From: Methanoregulaceae archaeon
GTDB taxonomy: Archaea; Halobacteriota; Methanomicrobia; Methanomicrobiales; Methanospirillaceae
Assembly (NCBI GenBank): GCA_013331415.1
Contig: DUGL01000065.1
Coordinates: 1 to 7,603, forward strand
Direction of reading: 5' to 3'
Length of the DNA: 7,603 nucleotides
Made by a program: the position numbers and the translations under genes. The notes beneath the pieces are model-generated. The model was not told the DNA's origin, made no database searches, and saw nothing but the letters and a program-made list of their open reading frames with translations. This document shows, in pieces, positions 1-6,243 of the stretch (positions are counted from its first letter, which is position 1; each line of letters opens with the position of its first letter).

Positions 1-204
1 GTGGTGGTGGCCGGGGGGTCAAAGACCGATGACCGCTCCACCATGGAGCTGATCGAAGGGGCGATGCAGGGGGGTGCGGCCGGCATCTCGATCGGGAGAA
101 ATGCATTCCAGCATCGGCGTCCTGATCGGTTCGTGCGGGCCGCGGGCCTGATCGTGCACGAAGGAAAGACCGCAGATGAAGCATGTGAACTCCTGAGGGA
201 ATGA
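1..204 (+). CDS. Partial ADH-synthase/archaeal class I aldolase family protein, C-terminal 67 residues
   Basis: The reading frame is open from the window edge to a TGA at 202-204, so the N-terminal three quarters lie outside. The visible part contains the family's phosphate-binding end of the TIM barrel: an AGGSKT segment near the left edge and GISIGRNAFQH about residues 29-39, followed by a helical tail with IVHEG. These match the end of archaeal class I fructose-bisphosphate aldolase / 2-amino-3,7-dideoxy-D-threo-hept-6-ulosonate synthases, and also the end of the complete paralogue just downstream. The Schiff-base lysine lies upstream and cannot be checked. In Methanocaldococcus jannaschii two such paralogues exist: MJ1585 supplies 6-deoxy-5-ketofructose 1-phosphate and MJ0400 condenses it with aspartate semialdehyde. 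The tandem pair here may divide the work the same way, but which copy does which cannot be decided. The stop overlaps a possible ATG of the next gene. Confidence 0.9.
   Translation: MVVAGGSKTDDRSTMELIEGAMQGGAAGISIGRNAFQHRRPDRFVRAAGLIVHEGKTADEACELLRE
195..199 (+). promoter_or_regulatory. Shine-Dalgarno site (GAGGG) that decides the aldolase start
   Basis: GAGGG lies before three consecutive in-frame ATG codons at 201, 204 and 207. Only the third has normal spacing (7 bases). The first is one base away and overlaps the upstream stop as ATGA. I therefore prefer 207, although 201 would copy the ATGA overlap seen at the other junctions. Confidence 0.55.
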
Positions 205-206
205 TG

Positions 207-992
207 ATGATAGGAAAAGAGATCCGGATGGAGCGGATCATGAACAGGAACAACGGCCGATCCGTGATCGTACCCATGGACCATGGGTTCACACTCGGCC
301 AGATAGATGGGCTGCTGGATATGACAGAAACTATCTCTGCCGTGAGCGAAGGCGGGGCAAATGCCATCGTGCTCCACAAGGGGATAGTCAAACGGGGACA
401 CCGGCGGCGCGGGCGGGACATCGGGCTGATTGTTCATCTCTCTGCGAGCACCTCGCTGAACCCTGACCCGAACGACAAGGTGCTCGTCTGTACTGTTGAG
501 GAAGCGATCGCGCTCGGCGCAGATGCCGTCTCTATCCATATCAACCTCGGTGCTCCCAACGAGTCCAAGATGCTCGAGGAGGCTGCCAGGGTCGTCAAGG
601 AGTGCCGCCGCTGGGGGATGCCGCTCCTCGTGATGATCTACCCGCGGGGAAAAGGAATCGACCCGTATGCCCCCGCTACCATCGGCCACTGTGTCCGGGT
701 GGCCGAGGAGCTGGGTGCCGACCTGATCAAGACCAACTATACCGGGGACCCGGTAACGTTTGCAAAGATCGTGAAGGCCTGCTCGGTCCCGGTCTTCATC
801 GCCGGCGGCGAGAAGACTGGTGACCGTGAGACGCTCATTGCCATCCGGGACTCGGTCAGGGCCGGGGGAGCAGGGGTCTGTGTCGGCAGGAATGCATTCC
901 AGCGGGAGGATCCCAAATCCTTTGTCCAGGCACTCTGCCGGGTCGTGCATGACGATGTTGATCCGGACGAGGCACTGGCGGGGTGCCGATGA
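207..992 (+). CDS. aroA': 2-amino-3,7-dideoxy-D-threo-hept-6-ulosonate (ADH) synthase / archaeal class I aldolase family
   Basis: This TIM-barrel aldolase is the entry enzyme of the archaeal shikimate route. ADH synthase joins 6-deoxy-5-ketofructose 1-phosphate and L-aspartate semialdehyde to give ADH, the substrate of the next gene's enzyme. The protein is 261 residues from ATG 207, the normal family length. Numbered from that start, the visible landmarks are VPMDHG at about residues 22-27 (active-site Asp and His), GGANA and HKGIV around 49-62, the EEAIALGADAVSIH strand near 98-111, and MIYPRG at 143-148, whose Tyr is the expected general acid. IKTNYTGD follows, with the Schiff-base Lys at 175, then AGGEKT near 199 and VGRNAFQ near 226 for phosphate binding. 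It follows a paralogue directly, and its stop overlaps the next start as ATGA. Family and pathway are secure. Sequence alone does not separate ADH synthase from the 6-deoxy-5-ketofructose-phosphate-forming paralogue. Confidence 0.92.
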   Translation: MIGKEIRMERIMNRNNGRSVIVPMDHGFTLGQIDGLLDMTETISAVSEGGANAIVLHKGIVKRGHRRRGRDIGLIVHLSASTSLNPDPNDKVLVCTVEEAIALGADAVSIHINLGAPNESKMLEEAARVVKECRRWGMPLLVMIYPRGKGIDPYAPATIGHCVRVAEELGADLIKTNYTGDPVTFAKIVKACSVPVFIAGGEKTGDRETLIAIRDSVRAGGAGVCVGRNAFQREDPKSFVQALCRVVHDDVDPDEALAGCR

Positions 993-1975
993 AAGAGTTC
1001 TGGGTGGATCTCCGTCCCTGGAAAAAGGAGCTCGCTACCGCCGCGATCGAGAGCGGGGCTGACGTGATTGCTGCAGAGTCTGCAGCACCAGTGCGGGCCC
1101 TCGGGAGGGTGACCGTGGCTGCGGACGACGGGGATCTTCGCTGGGGTTCCGATGTGTTCGAGGTTACCATAGAGGGTGGGCGGCAGGTCGCCGAGGCCGA
1201 GGCGCTCGCACGAAACGCGTACGTCATCGTGGAGACGGGAGACTGGCGGGTGATACCGCTCGAGAACCTTGTCGCGGTCTCCGATCGCATCATAGCCGTG
1301 GTGCGGAGTGTGGAAGAGGCAGAGGTAGCTCTCACGGTGCTGGAGAAGGGGGTCCGCGGGGTTCTCCTCAGGGATGCCGACCCTGCCCTGGTACGGAAGG
1401 TGGGAACCATGGTGAAGGCCGGGACCAGCTCGCTCGAGCTTGCGCCCTTCACCATCACCGCAATCCGTCCGATCGGCATGGGTGACCGGGTCTGCGTGGA
1501 CACCGTCTCCCTGCTGGCTGAAGGGGAGGGTATTCTTGTCGGGAACACATCGTCAGCCCTCCTCCTCGTGCAGGCCGAGACGCTGGAGAACCCGTACGTG
1601 AACCCCCGCCCCTTCCGGGTCAATGCAGGTGCAGTCCACGCATACACCCTTGTGCCCGGAGGGAAGACTGCCTACCTGTCAGACCTGAAGGCCGGGGACC
1701 ATGTACTCGCGATCACCCGTTCCGGTACGCTCCGGGATGCCGGGATCGGCCGGGTGAAGATCGAACAACGCCCGCTCCTGCTCGTTGAGGCAGAAGCAGG
1801 GGAGACCCGGGCGAGCCTGGTCCTCCAGAATGCCGAGACTGTACGCCTCGTCGGTGAGGACGGCGTCCCAATCTCGGTCGTGGCACTCGCACCGGGTGAC
1901 CGGGTTCTCGGGCGAATCCAGCAGGCCGGGCGACATTTCGGGATCGCTGTACAGGAGCGGATCATAGAGAAATGA
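989..1975 (+). CDS. aroB': 3-dehydroquinate synthase type II (archaeal)
   Basis: This enzyme oxidatively deaminates and cyclises ADH to 3-dehydroquinate using NAD+, and replaces bacterial AroB. It is unrelated to the sugar-phosphate cyclase family. The protein is 328 residues, within the usual range. It opens with MKEFWVDLRPW and has the family-typical segments ETGDWRVIPLENL at about 82-94, PIGMGDRVCVDT at 161-172, NPYVNPRPFRVNAGAVHAY at 201-219, LSDLKAGDHVL at 230-240, GRVKIEQRPLLL at 254-265, LQNAETVRLV at 279-288 and the closing ARHFG-type GRHFG with a terminal RIIEK. A GTG at 983 is in frame, but ATG 989 is preferred because it forms the ATGA overlap with the aldolase stop and lies 3 bases after a GGGGTG. 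Its position directly after the ADH synthase gene agrees with consecutive pathway steps. Confidence 0.96.
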   Translation: MKEFWVDLRPWKKELATAAIESGADVIAAESAAPVRALGRVTVAADDGDLRWGSDVFEVTIEGGRQVAEAEALARNAYVIVETGDWRVIPLENLVAVSDRIIAVVRSVEEAEVALTVLEKGVRGVLLRDADPALVRKVGTMVKAGTSSLELAPFTITAIRPIGMGDRVCVDTVSLLAEGEGILVGNTSSALLLVQAETLENPYVNPRPFRVNAGAVHAYTLVPGGKTAYLSDLKAGDHVLAITRSGTLRDAGIGRVKIEQRPLLLVEAEAGETRASLVLQNAETVRLVGEDGVPISVVALAPGDRVLGRIQQAGRHFGIAVQERIIEK

Positions 1976-2805
1976 AGGACACCACTATCGCGATTATCGG
2001 GGGGACAGGGAAGATGGGGGCCCTGTTCTCCGCTGTCTTCGAACGGGCCGGGTTCGAGGTCAGGGTCTGCGGGAGGAGATCCTCTTCCCGGTGTCGGGAG
2101 ATCATCGCCGAGAGCGGTATTGTGATGGTCTCCGTACCGATCCGGGATACCGTCCCGGTTATCCGTGAGCTCGCCCCGCTGCTCTGTGACGACCAGATCA
2201 TCTGCGACCTCACCTCGCTGAAGATGGACCCTGTGGAGGCGATGCTTGCTTCCCGGGCATCGGTCATCGGCCTCCACCCGATGTTCGGTCCCACGGTCCG
2301 TTCCCTTGGCGGGCAGACCATCATCGCAACCCCTGCACGGGCCAGTCAGGAGACGCTCGACTCGTTTCTCGCCATCTTCGAGCGGGAGGGAGCCCGGATC
2401 ACCTGCACGACCGCTGAAGAGCATGACCGGATGATGGCCGTCGTCCAGGGCCTGACCCACTGCATCACCCTCACGGTTGCAGAGACGATGCGCCGGCTGG
2501 AAATGACCCCGGAGGAGACCATGCCCTACCGGAGCCCGGTCTACCAGATAGAGATGGGGCTTGTCGGGCGGCTGCTCTCGCAGGACCCGGACCTGTACGG
2601 GGATATACTCATGCAAAACCCCTTTGTCCGGCCGGTCCTTGCAGCCTGCGAGGAGGCGATCGTGCATATCCGGCAGGTCATCGACGGGCAGGACACTGAA
2701 GCCTTCTGCACGCTCTTCTCTGAAAATGCCCGCCACTTTGACGGGTACTGCCGAAAGGCTGCAGAAGAGACTGACCTGCTGATCGATGCGATGGTGACAA
2801 AATGA
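1972..2805 (+). CDS. tyrA: Prephenate dehydrogenase
   Basis: TyrA oxidatively decarboxylates prephenate to 4-hydroxyphenylpyruvate, the precursor of tyrosine. The 277-residue protein has a Rossmann domain beginning AIIGGTGKMG (glycine-rich loop 10-16), VPIRDT at 55-60, and LHPMFGP at 101-107, whose His corresponds to the catalytic histidine of the family. EHDRMMAVVQGLTH follows at 150-163, with the conserved Gln and His. The helical C-terminal domain contains SPVYQIEMGLVGRL at 188-201 and QDPDLYGDI, strongly recalling the dehydrogenase domain of E. coli TyrA. There is no chorismate mutase or ACT domain, so it is monofunctional. The second beta strand ends in VCGRRSSSR, with basic residues rather than an acidic one, which suggests NADP+ preference (inference). 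Start ATG 1972 overlaps the upstream stop as ATGA. The only GGAG is about 14 bases upstream, so initiation probably depends on coupling. Confidence 0.95.
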   Translation: MKDTTIAIIGGTGKMGALFSAVFERAGFEVRVCGRRSSSRCREIIAESGIVMVSVPIRDTVPVIRELAPLLCDDQIICDLTSLKMDPVEAMLASRASVIGLHPMFGPTVRSLGGQTIIATPARASQETLDSFLAIFEREGARITCTTAEEHDRMMAVVQGLTHCITLTVAETMRRLEMTPEETMPYRSPVYQIEMGLVGRLLSQDPDLYGDILMQNPFVRPVLAACEEAIVHIRQVIDGQDTEAFCTLFSENARHFDGYCRKAAEETDLLIDAMVTK

Positions 2806-3593
2806 CCCTGCTCGTCCTCGGGCCGGAGGGAACCTTCTCCCATGAGCTCGCCGTCCGTGCCTATGACGGGGAAGTACGGTTTGCCCCCACCATCAGTGCG
2901 ATCTTTACCCGTGTCGAGGAGGGAGAATGCGACGGGCTTGTCCCGATAGAGAACAGCGAGGCAGGAGGTGTCGGTCCGACCCTTGACGGATTGCTCGTGC
3001 ACGAGGTCTTTATCACGGCCGAGCTGTACCTGCCGGTTCACCACCATCTCGCAGGGTTCTCGCAACCCGATGCAATCACGGTACTCTATGCCCACCCACA
3101 GACGCATGAACAGTGCAGCCGGTTCATAGACAGCCTCCAGGTCCCTGTCATCCATACCAGCAGCAATGCCGCGAGTGCACAGGAACTGGCAAGGACACCC
3201 GGCGCTGGCGCTATCGTCTCCCGGATGACTGCAACCCTCCATCACCTCCCCGTTACCCGGGAGAACGTGGAGAATAATCCGGGCAACACCACGCGGTTTG
3301 TCCGGGTCTCCCGGGAACGGGGGAGAGATGAGGGCTCTACGAAGTGCAGCATTCTCATCGACCCGGAAAAGGACCGGGCGGGCCTCCTCTACGATCTCCT
3401 CGGGATATTCGCCCGCCGGGGGATCAACCTGACGAGGATCGAGTCGCGTCCTTCAAAGCGCGGGATGGGACAGTACCTCTTCTTCATCGACCTTGCCTGG
3501 TCCCCTGCCTGCCAGGATGCGCTGACCCTCCTCCGGGAGAAAGCGCGGTTTCGTGAACTCGGGTGTTACCGGGAAGTGAAGGTGCCTGGATGA
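2802..3593 (+). CDS. pheA: Prephenate dehydratase with C-terminal ACT domain
   Basis: PheA decarboxylates and dehydrates prephenate to phenylpyruvate, the precursor of phenylalanine. The 263 residues form a catalytic part of periplasmic-binding-protein-like fold followed by a regulatory ACT domain. The catalytic part shows GPEGTFSH at 7-14, PIENSEAGGV at 48-57 and the hallmark NTTRF at 162-166. The ACT domain spans about 180-255, with DRAGLLYDLL in the place of the usual GALV segment and IESRPSK at 213-219, the ESRP motif that binds phenylalanine. Feedback inhibition by phenylalanine is therefore likely, as in related enzymes. No N-terminal chorismate mutase domain is present. ATG 2802 overlaps the tyrA stop as ATGA and has a GGTGA four bases before it, a good archaeal ribosome-binding site. 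Confidence 0.96.
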   Translation: MTLLVLGPEGTFSHELAVRAYDGEVRFAPTISAIFTRVEEGECDGLVPIENSEAGGVGPTLDGLLVHEVFITAELYLPVHHHLAGFSQPDAITVLYAHPQTHEQCSRFIDSLQVPVIHTSSNAASAQELARTPGAGAIVSRMTATLHHLPVTRENVENNPGNTTRFVRVSRERGRDEGSTKCSILIDPEKDRAGLLYDLLGIFARRGINLTRIESRPSKRGMGQYLFFIDLAWSPACQDALTLLREKARFRELGCYREVKVPG

Positions 3594-4861
3594 ATGTCGC
3601 GCTGAAAAAGATCGAGAACATCGACATCAGGGTGACGGCTCCCCCGTCCAAGAGTTATACGCACCGGGCCCTGATAGCAGCAGGGCTGGCCGCGGGTGAG
3701 AGCGCGATCGAGCGTCCGCTCCATTCGGATGATACCCGTATCACTGCCTCTGCCCTCAGGCAGATGGGAGCTGCATTCTCCTGGGAGGATGACCTGATCA
3801 GGATACGCGGGACCGGGGGAACACCACGCTGCGGTCCGGACACGGTGCTCGACATGGGGGATTCCGGGACGAGCCTCCGCCTCCTCACCACTGCCGCCCT
3901 CCTCTGCCCGGAGCCGGTGGTCATCACCGGCAGCACGCGGATGAAAGAGCGTCCGATCGACGGACTGGTCACGGCGCTGAACCGGATTGGCGGGACCATC
4001 AGGTACCTCGGGAGGGAAGGATTTCCCCCTGTCCTTGTGGACGGGACGCTCCTGGGGGGGCGTGTTGCGGTGGACAGCACGGTCAGCAGCCAGTTTGCCT
4101 CCTCGCTCCTCCTCTCGTCACCCTATGCTCTGTCCGGTCTCGACCTGGTCATCCAGCCTGGTGCGGTCTCCCGCTCATACCTCGACGTGACCGTGGACGT
4201 CATGCAGTCCTTTGGAGCGGTGGTGACCCGGGACGGGTATGAGCGGTTCTCAGTCGATCCTGCACGGAAGTACTCGGGGAGGAGCTACCGGGTCGAGGGT
4301 GATTACTCATCGGCGTCCTACTTCTTTGCGATGGCTGCGGTCTGCGGCGGTCGGGCAACGGTCACTTCTCTCTCGCCCACCTCGGTGCAGGGAGACCGCA
4401 GGTTTCTCTCCGCTCTCGCGGCCATGGGCTGCCGGATCTCTGCCGGGGAAGACGCGATCACCCTTGAGAGTGAGGGTAAGCTTGACGGGATCGAGGCAGA
4501 TCTCTCTTCAGCACCGGACACGGTCCAGACCCTCTGCATGGTCGCCGCCTGTGCGCGGACCCCGTCCCGGTTCACCGGTATAGCGCACCTGCACTACAAG
4601 GAGAGCGACCGAATCCTTGCCATAGTCCGGATGCTCCGGGCGCTGGGAGGCGATGTGTCTGCCGGTACGGACGGTTCGATCACCATCAGGCCTGCCCGGC
4701 TGCACGGGGGGCAGATTGATCCCGCAAACGATCACCGGACCGCCATGAGTGCAGCCGTGCTCGGGCTTGCAGTCGGGGATATCACCATCAATGACGCCGG
4801 GTGTGTCAGCAAGTCTTTTCCGGAGTTCTGGGAAATACTACAGAAGGAAGGGCTGCTATGA
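3590..4861 (+). CDS. aroA: 3-phosphoshikimate 1-carboxyvinyltransferase (EPSP synthase)
   Basis: AroA transfers the enolpyruvyl group of PEP to shikimate 3-phosphate. The 423-residue protein has the normal length and two-domain fold of the family. Visible active-site parts are PPSKSYTHRA at 18-27 (Lys21, Ser22, Arg26), GDSGTSLRLL at 90-99, STRMKERPIDGL at 115-126 (Arg121), VSSQF at 165-169, GDYSSASYF at 237-245, Asp310 in APDTVQTL, YKESDR at 336-341 (Lys337, Glu338, Arg341), NDHRTAM at 380-386 and SKSFPEF at 407-413 (Lys408). Two positions depart from the usual pattern: Asp91 where the N-A/S-G-T motif normally has Asn, and His335 where R-x-K-E-S-D-R normally has Arg. I chose ATG 3590 over ATG 3563 because it gives the ATGA overlap with pheA, follows GGTG at 3581-3584, and begins where homologues begin. 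Confidence 0.96.
   Translation: MNVALKKIENIDIRVTAPPSKSYTHRALIAAGLAAGESAIERPLHSDDTRITASALRQMGAAFSWEDDLIRIRGTGGTPRCGPDTVLDMGDSGTSLRLLTTAALLCPEPVVITGSTRMKERPIDGLVTALNRIGGTIRYLGREGFPPVLVDGTLLGGRVAVDSTVSSQFASSLLLSSPYALSGLDLVIQPGAVSRSYLDVTVDVMQSFGAVVTRDGYERFSVDPARKYSGRSYRVEGDYSSASYFFAMAAVCGGRATVTSLSPTSVQGDRRFLSALAAMGCRISAGEDAITLESEGKLDGIEADLSSAPDTVQTLCMVAACARTPSRFTGIAHLHYKESDRILAIVRMLRALGGDVSAGTDGSITIRPARLHGGQIDPANDHRTAMSAAVLGLAVGDITINDAGCVSKSFPEFWEILQKEGLL
4846..4852 (+). promoter_or_regulatory. Shine-Dalgarno site for the kinase-dehydrogenase fusion
   Basis: GGAAGGG ends five bases before ATG 4858, inside the last codons of aroA. It supports 4858 rather than the upstream in-frame ATG/GTG-type starts around 4801, and so fixes the kinase N-terminus directly before its first beta strand and P-loop. 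Confidence 0.6.
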
Positions 4862-6243
4862 GAGTTGTTCTTATCGGGTTCCGGGGCACGGGAAAGACTG
4901 AGGTCGGGCGCCTCCTCGCCCGCCTGACCGGCCTGCCGTTCCATGACACGGATGCCATCATAGAGGAGCGGTCCGGCCTCACCATACACGAGATCTTCAC
5001 CCGCGACGGAGAGGAAGGATTTCGTCTCCGTGAGCGGGAGGTGATCGCGCGACTTCCTGCGGGTCCCTGCGTGATCAGTACCGGGGGAGGGGTGGTCCTA
5101 GATCCGGGAAACGTTGCCGCACTCCGGAGAGGGAGCACGGTGTTCCTGCTTGAAGCCGATGAAGCTGCCATCGAGCGGAGGATTGCGGGATCGACCCGCC
5201 CCCCGCTCACCACCCACCCGTTCCGCCAGGAGATCCGCGAGCTCCTCGATATACGGCGCCCGTTCTATACTGCTGCCGCAGATTTCTGTATTGATACGAC
5301 GACAAAGAGCCCGAATGAAGTCACGCTCGCGATCCGGCACCTGCTGGATTCCGGCACTGCTCCTGCCAGCGCACGGGCCGGTCTTGTCCGGTTCCTCGCC
5401 GGGTCCGGCATTCCTGATACCGAAGTGAGGGAGGTGGTGGCCCTCAGTGCCCCGGGGACATGGGATCCGCGGACGCGGCTCTACGCGATTGTAGGGAACC
5501 CTGCAGTCCAGAGCAAGAGCCCGGGGCTCTTCAACCGGCTCTTTGCACAGTACGGGCTCCGGTGCCACTACCTCCGCTTCCAGGACCCCTCCCTCTCCCG
5601 AATCCTGCGGCTGGCCGATGAGCTCGGTCTCCGCGGGATCTCGGTCACCATCCCGTTCAAACAGACGATCATACCGGCACTCACCGATATCGAAGACCAT
5701 GGGAGGGCGATCGGTGCGGTCAACACGGTGGTGATGTGTGGAACGAGGAAGTCCGGGTACAACACCGACTGGCTTGGTATCCGGGACCCCCTCGCAGACC
5801 ACAGCGGCGAACGGGCCGTGGTGCTCGGGGCCGGAGGGGCTGCGGCGGCTGCAGTCTATGCCCTCCTTTCGCTCAACATGGAGGTCACGATCCTGAACCG
5901 CACCGTGGAGACTGCCCGGTTACTCGGGGAGCGGTTCGGGTGTGCCGCCGGGCCGCTCACTGCATTTGACCAGGCTGCCCCGGATGTCGTGGTGAATGCC
6001 ACGCCGGTCGGGATGGCCCCGGAATCACGGTCTCCGCTCCAGAAACATCAGCTTCGCCCTTCGATGACCATATTTGACCTCGTGTATACCCCGCCTGAGA
6101 CGCCGCTCCTCCGGTTTGCCCGGAACACCGGGTGCCGGACGATTCCGGGGACCGAGATGTTTGTCCGGCAGGCCGCCGCACAGTTCCGCCATTTCACCGG
6201 GATTGCAGCACCCCTGGACCTGGTGAGGAGCATGATGCCATGA
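4858..6243 (+). CDS. aroK-aroE: Bifunctional shikimate kinase (AroK, P-loop type) - shikimate dehydrogenase (AroE) fusion
   Basis: This single 461-residue frame carries two consecutive pathway enzymes in reverse order. Residues 1-165 are a bacterial-type shikimate kinase. They show the Walker A loop GFRGTGKT at 7-14, DTD at 30-32 for Mg2+ and shikimate, FRLRE at 55-59, GGG at 76-78, the lid TRPPL at 113-117, and RRPFY at 133-137 with its conserved Arg. Residues about 207-461 are shikimate dehydrogenase. They show GNPAVQSKSP at 213-222, VTIPFK with catalytic Lys268, GAVNT with Asn289, YNTD with Asp304, the Rossmann loop GAGGAA at 324-329, NRT at 347-349 marking NADP(H) use, and VNATPVGM and GTEMFVRQAA near the end. 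A linker of about 40 residues joins them. All key catalytic residues are present, so both activities are expected. The usual archaeal shikimate kinase is instead a GHMP-family protein. The usual H-S-x-S-P and H-N positions are Gln218 and Phe225. ATG 4858 overlaps the aroA stop. Confidence 0.95.
   Translation: MRVVLIGFRGTGKTEVGRLLARLTGLPFHDTDAIIEERSGLTIHEIFTRDGEEGFRLREREVIARLPAGPCVISTGGGVVLDPGNVAALRRGSTVFLLEADEAAIERRIAGSTRPPLTTHPFRQEIRELLDIRRPFYTAAADFCIDTTTKSPNEVTLAIRHLLDSGTAPASARAGLVRFLAGSGIPDTEVREVVALSAPGTWDPRTRLYAIVGNPAVQSKSPGLFNRLFAQYGLRCHYLRFQDPSLSRILRLADELGLRGISVTIPFKQTIIPALTDIEDHGRAIGAVNTVVMCGTRKSGYNTDWLGIRDPLADHSGERAVVLGAGGAAAAAVYALLSLNMEVTILNRTVETARLLGERFGCAAGPLTAFDQAAPDVVVNATPVGMAPESRSPLQKHQLRPSMTIFDLVYTPPETPLLRFARNTGCRTIPGTEMFVRQAAAQFRHFTGIAAPLDLVRSMMP
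6222..6230 (+). promoter_or_regulatory. Extended Shine-Dalgarno site for aroC
   Basis: GGTGAGGAG matches the archaeal anti-Shine-Dalgarno core over nine bases and ends nine bases before ATG 6240. Two closer ATG triplets at 6232 and 6235 are in another frame, so 6240 is the supported start. It is the strongest-looking ribosome-binding site in the operon. Confidence 0.65.

Noticed and set aside
856..1647. Open frame on the - strand (263 codons) opposite the aldolase end and DHQ synthase II
   Set aside because: Its low-complexity Ser/Arg/Thr-rich composition is typical of an antisense shadow of a GC-rich gene.
1672..2736. Long open frame on the - strand (354 codons) opposite aroB' and tyrA
   Set aside because: It is antisense to two genes with clear family motifs, has no recognisable motif itself, and long antisense frames are common in GC-rich coding DNA.
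5098..5802. Open frame on the - strand (234 codons) opposite the AroK-AroE fusion
   Set aside because: It is the shadow of a well-supported gene and has no ribosome-binding site or family resemblance.
6132..6239. In-frame upstream extension of aroC
   Set aside because: The extra residues are Pro/Arg-rich and unlike chorismate synthases. ATG 6240 has the extended ribosome-binding site and begins with the conserved MNTFG start.
4858..6243. The possibility that the AroK-AroE fusion is a frameshift or assembly artefact joining two genes
   Set aside because: Codon use and frame are continuous. The linker has no internal ribosome-binding site plus ATG that would restart AroE, and both flanking junctions are intact ATGA overlaps.
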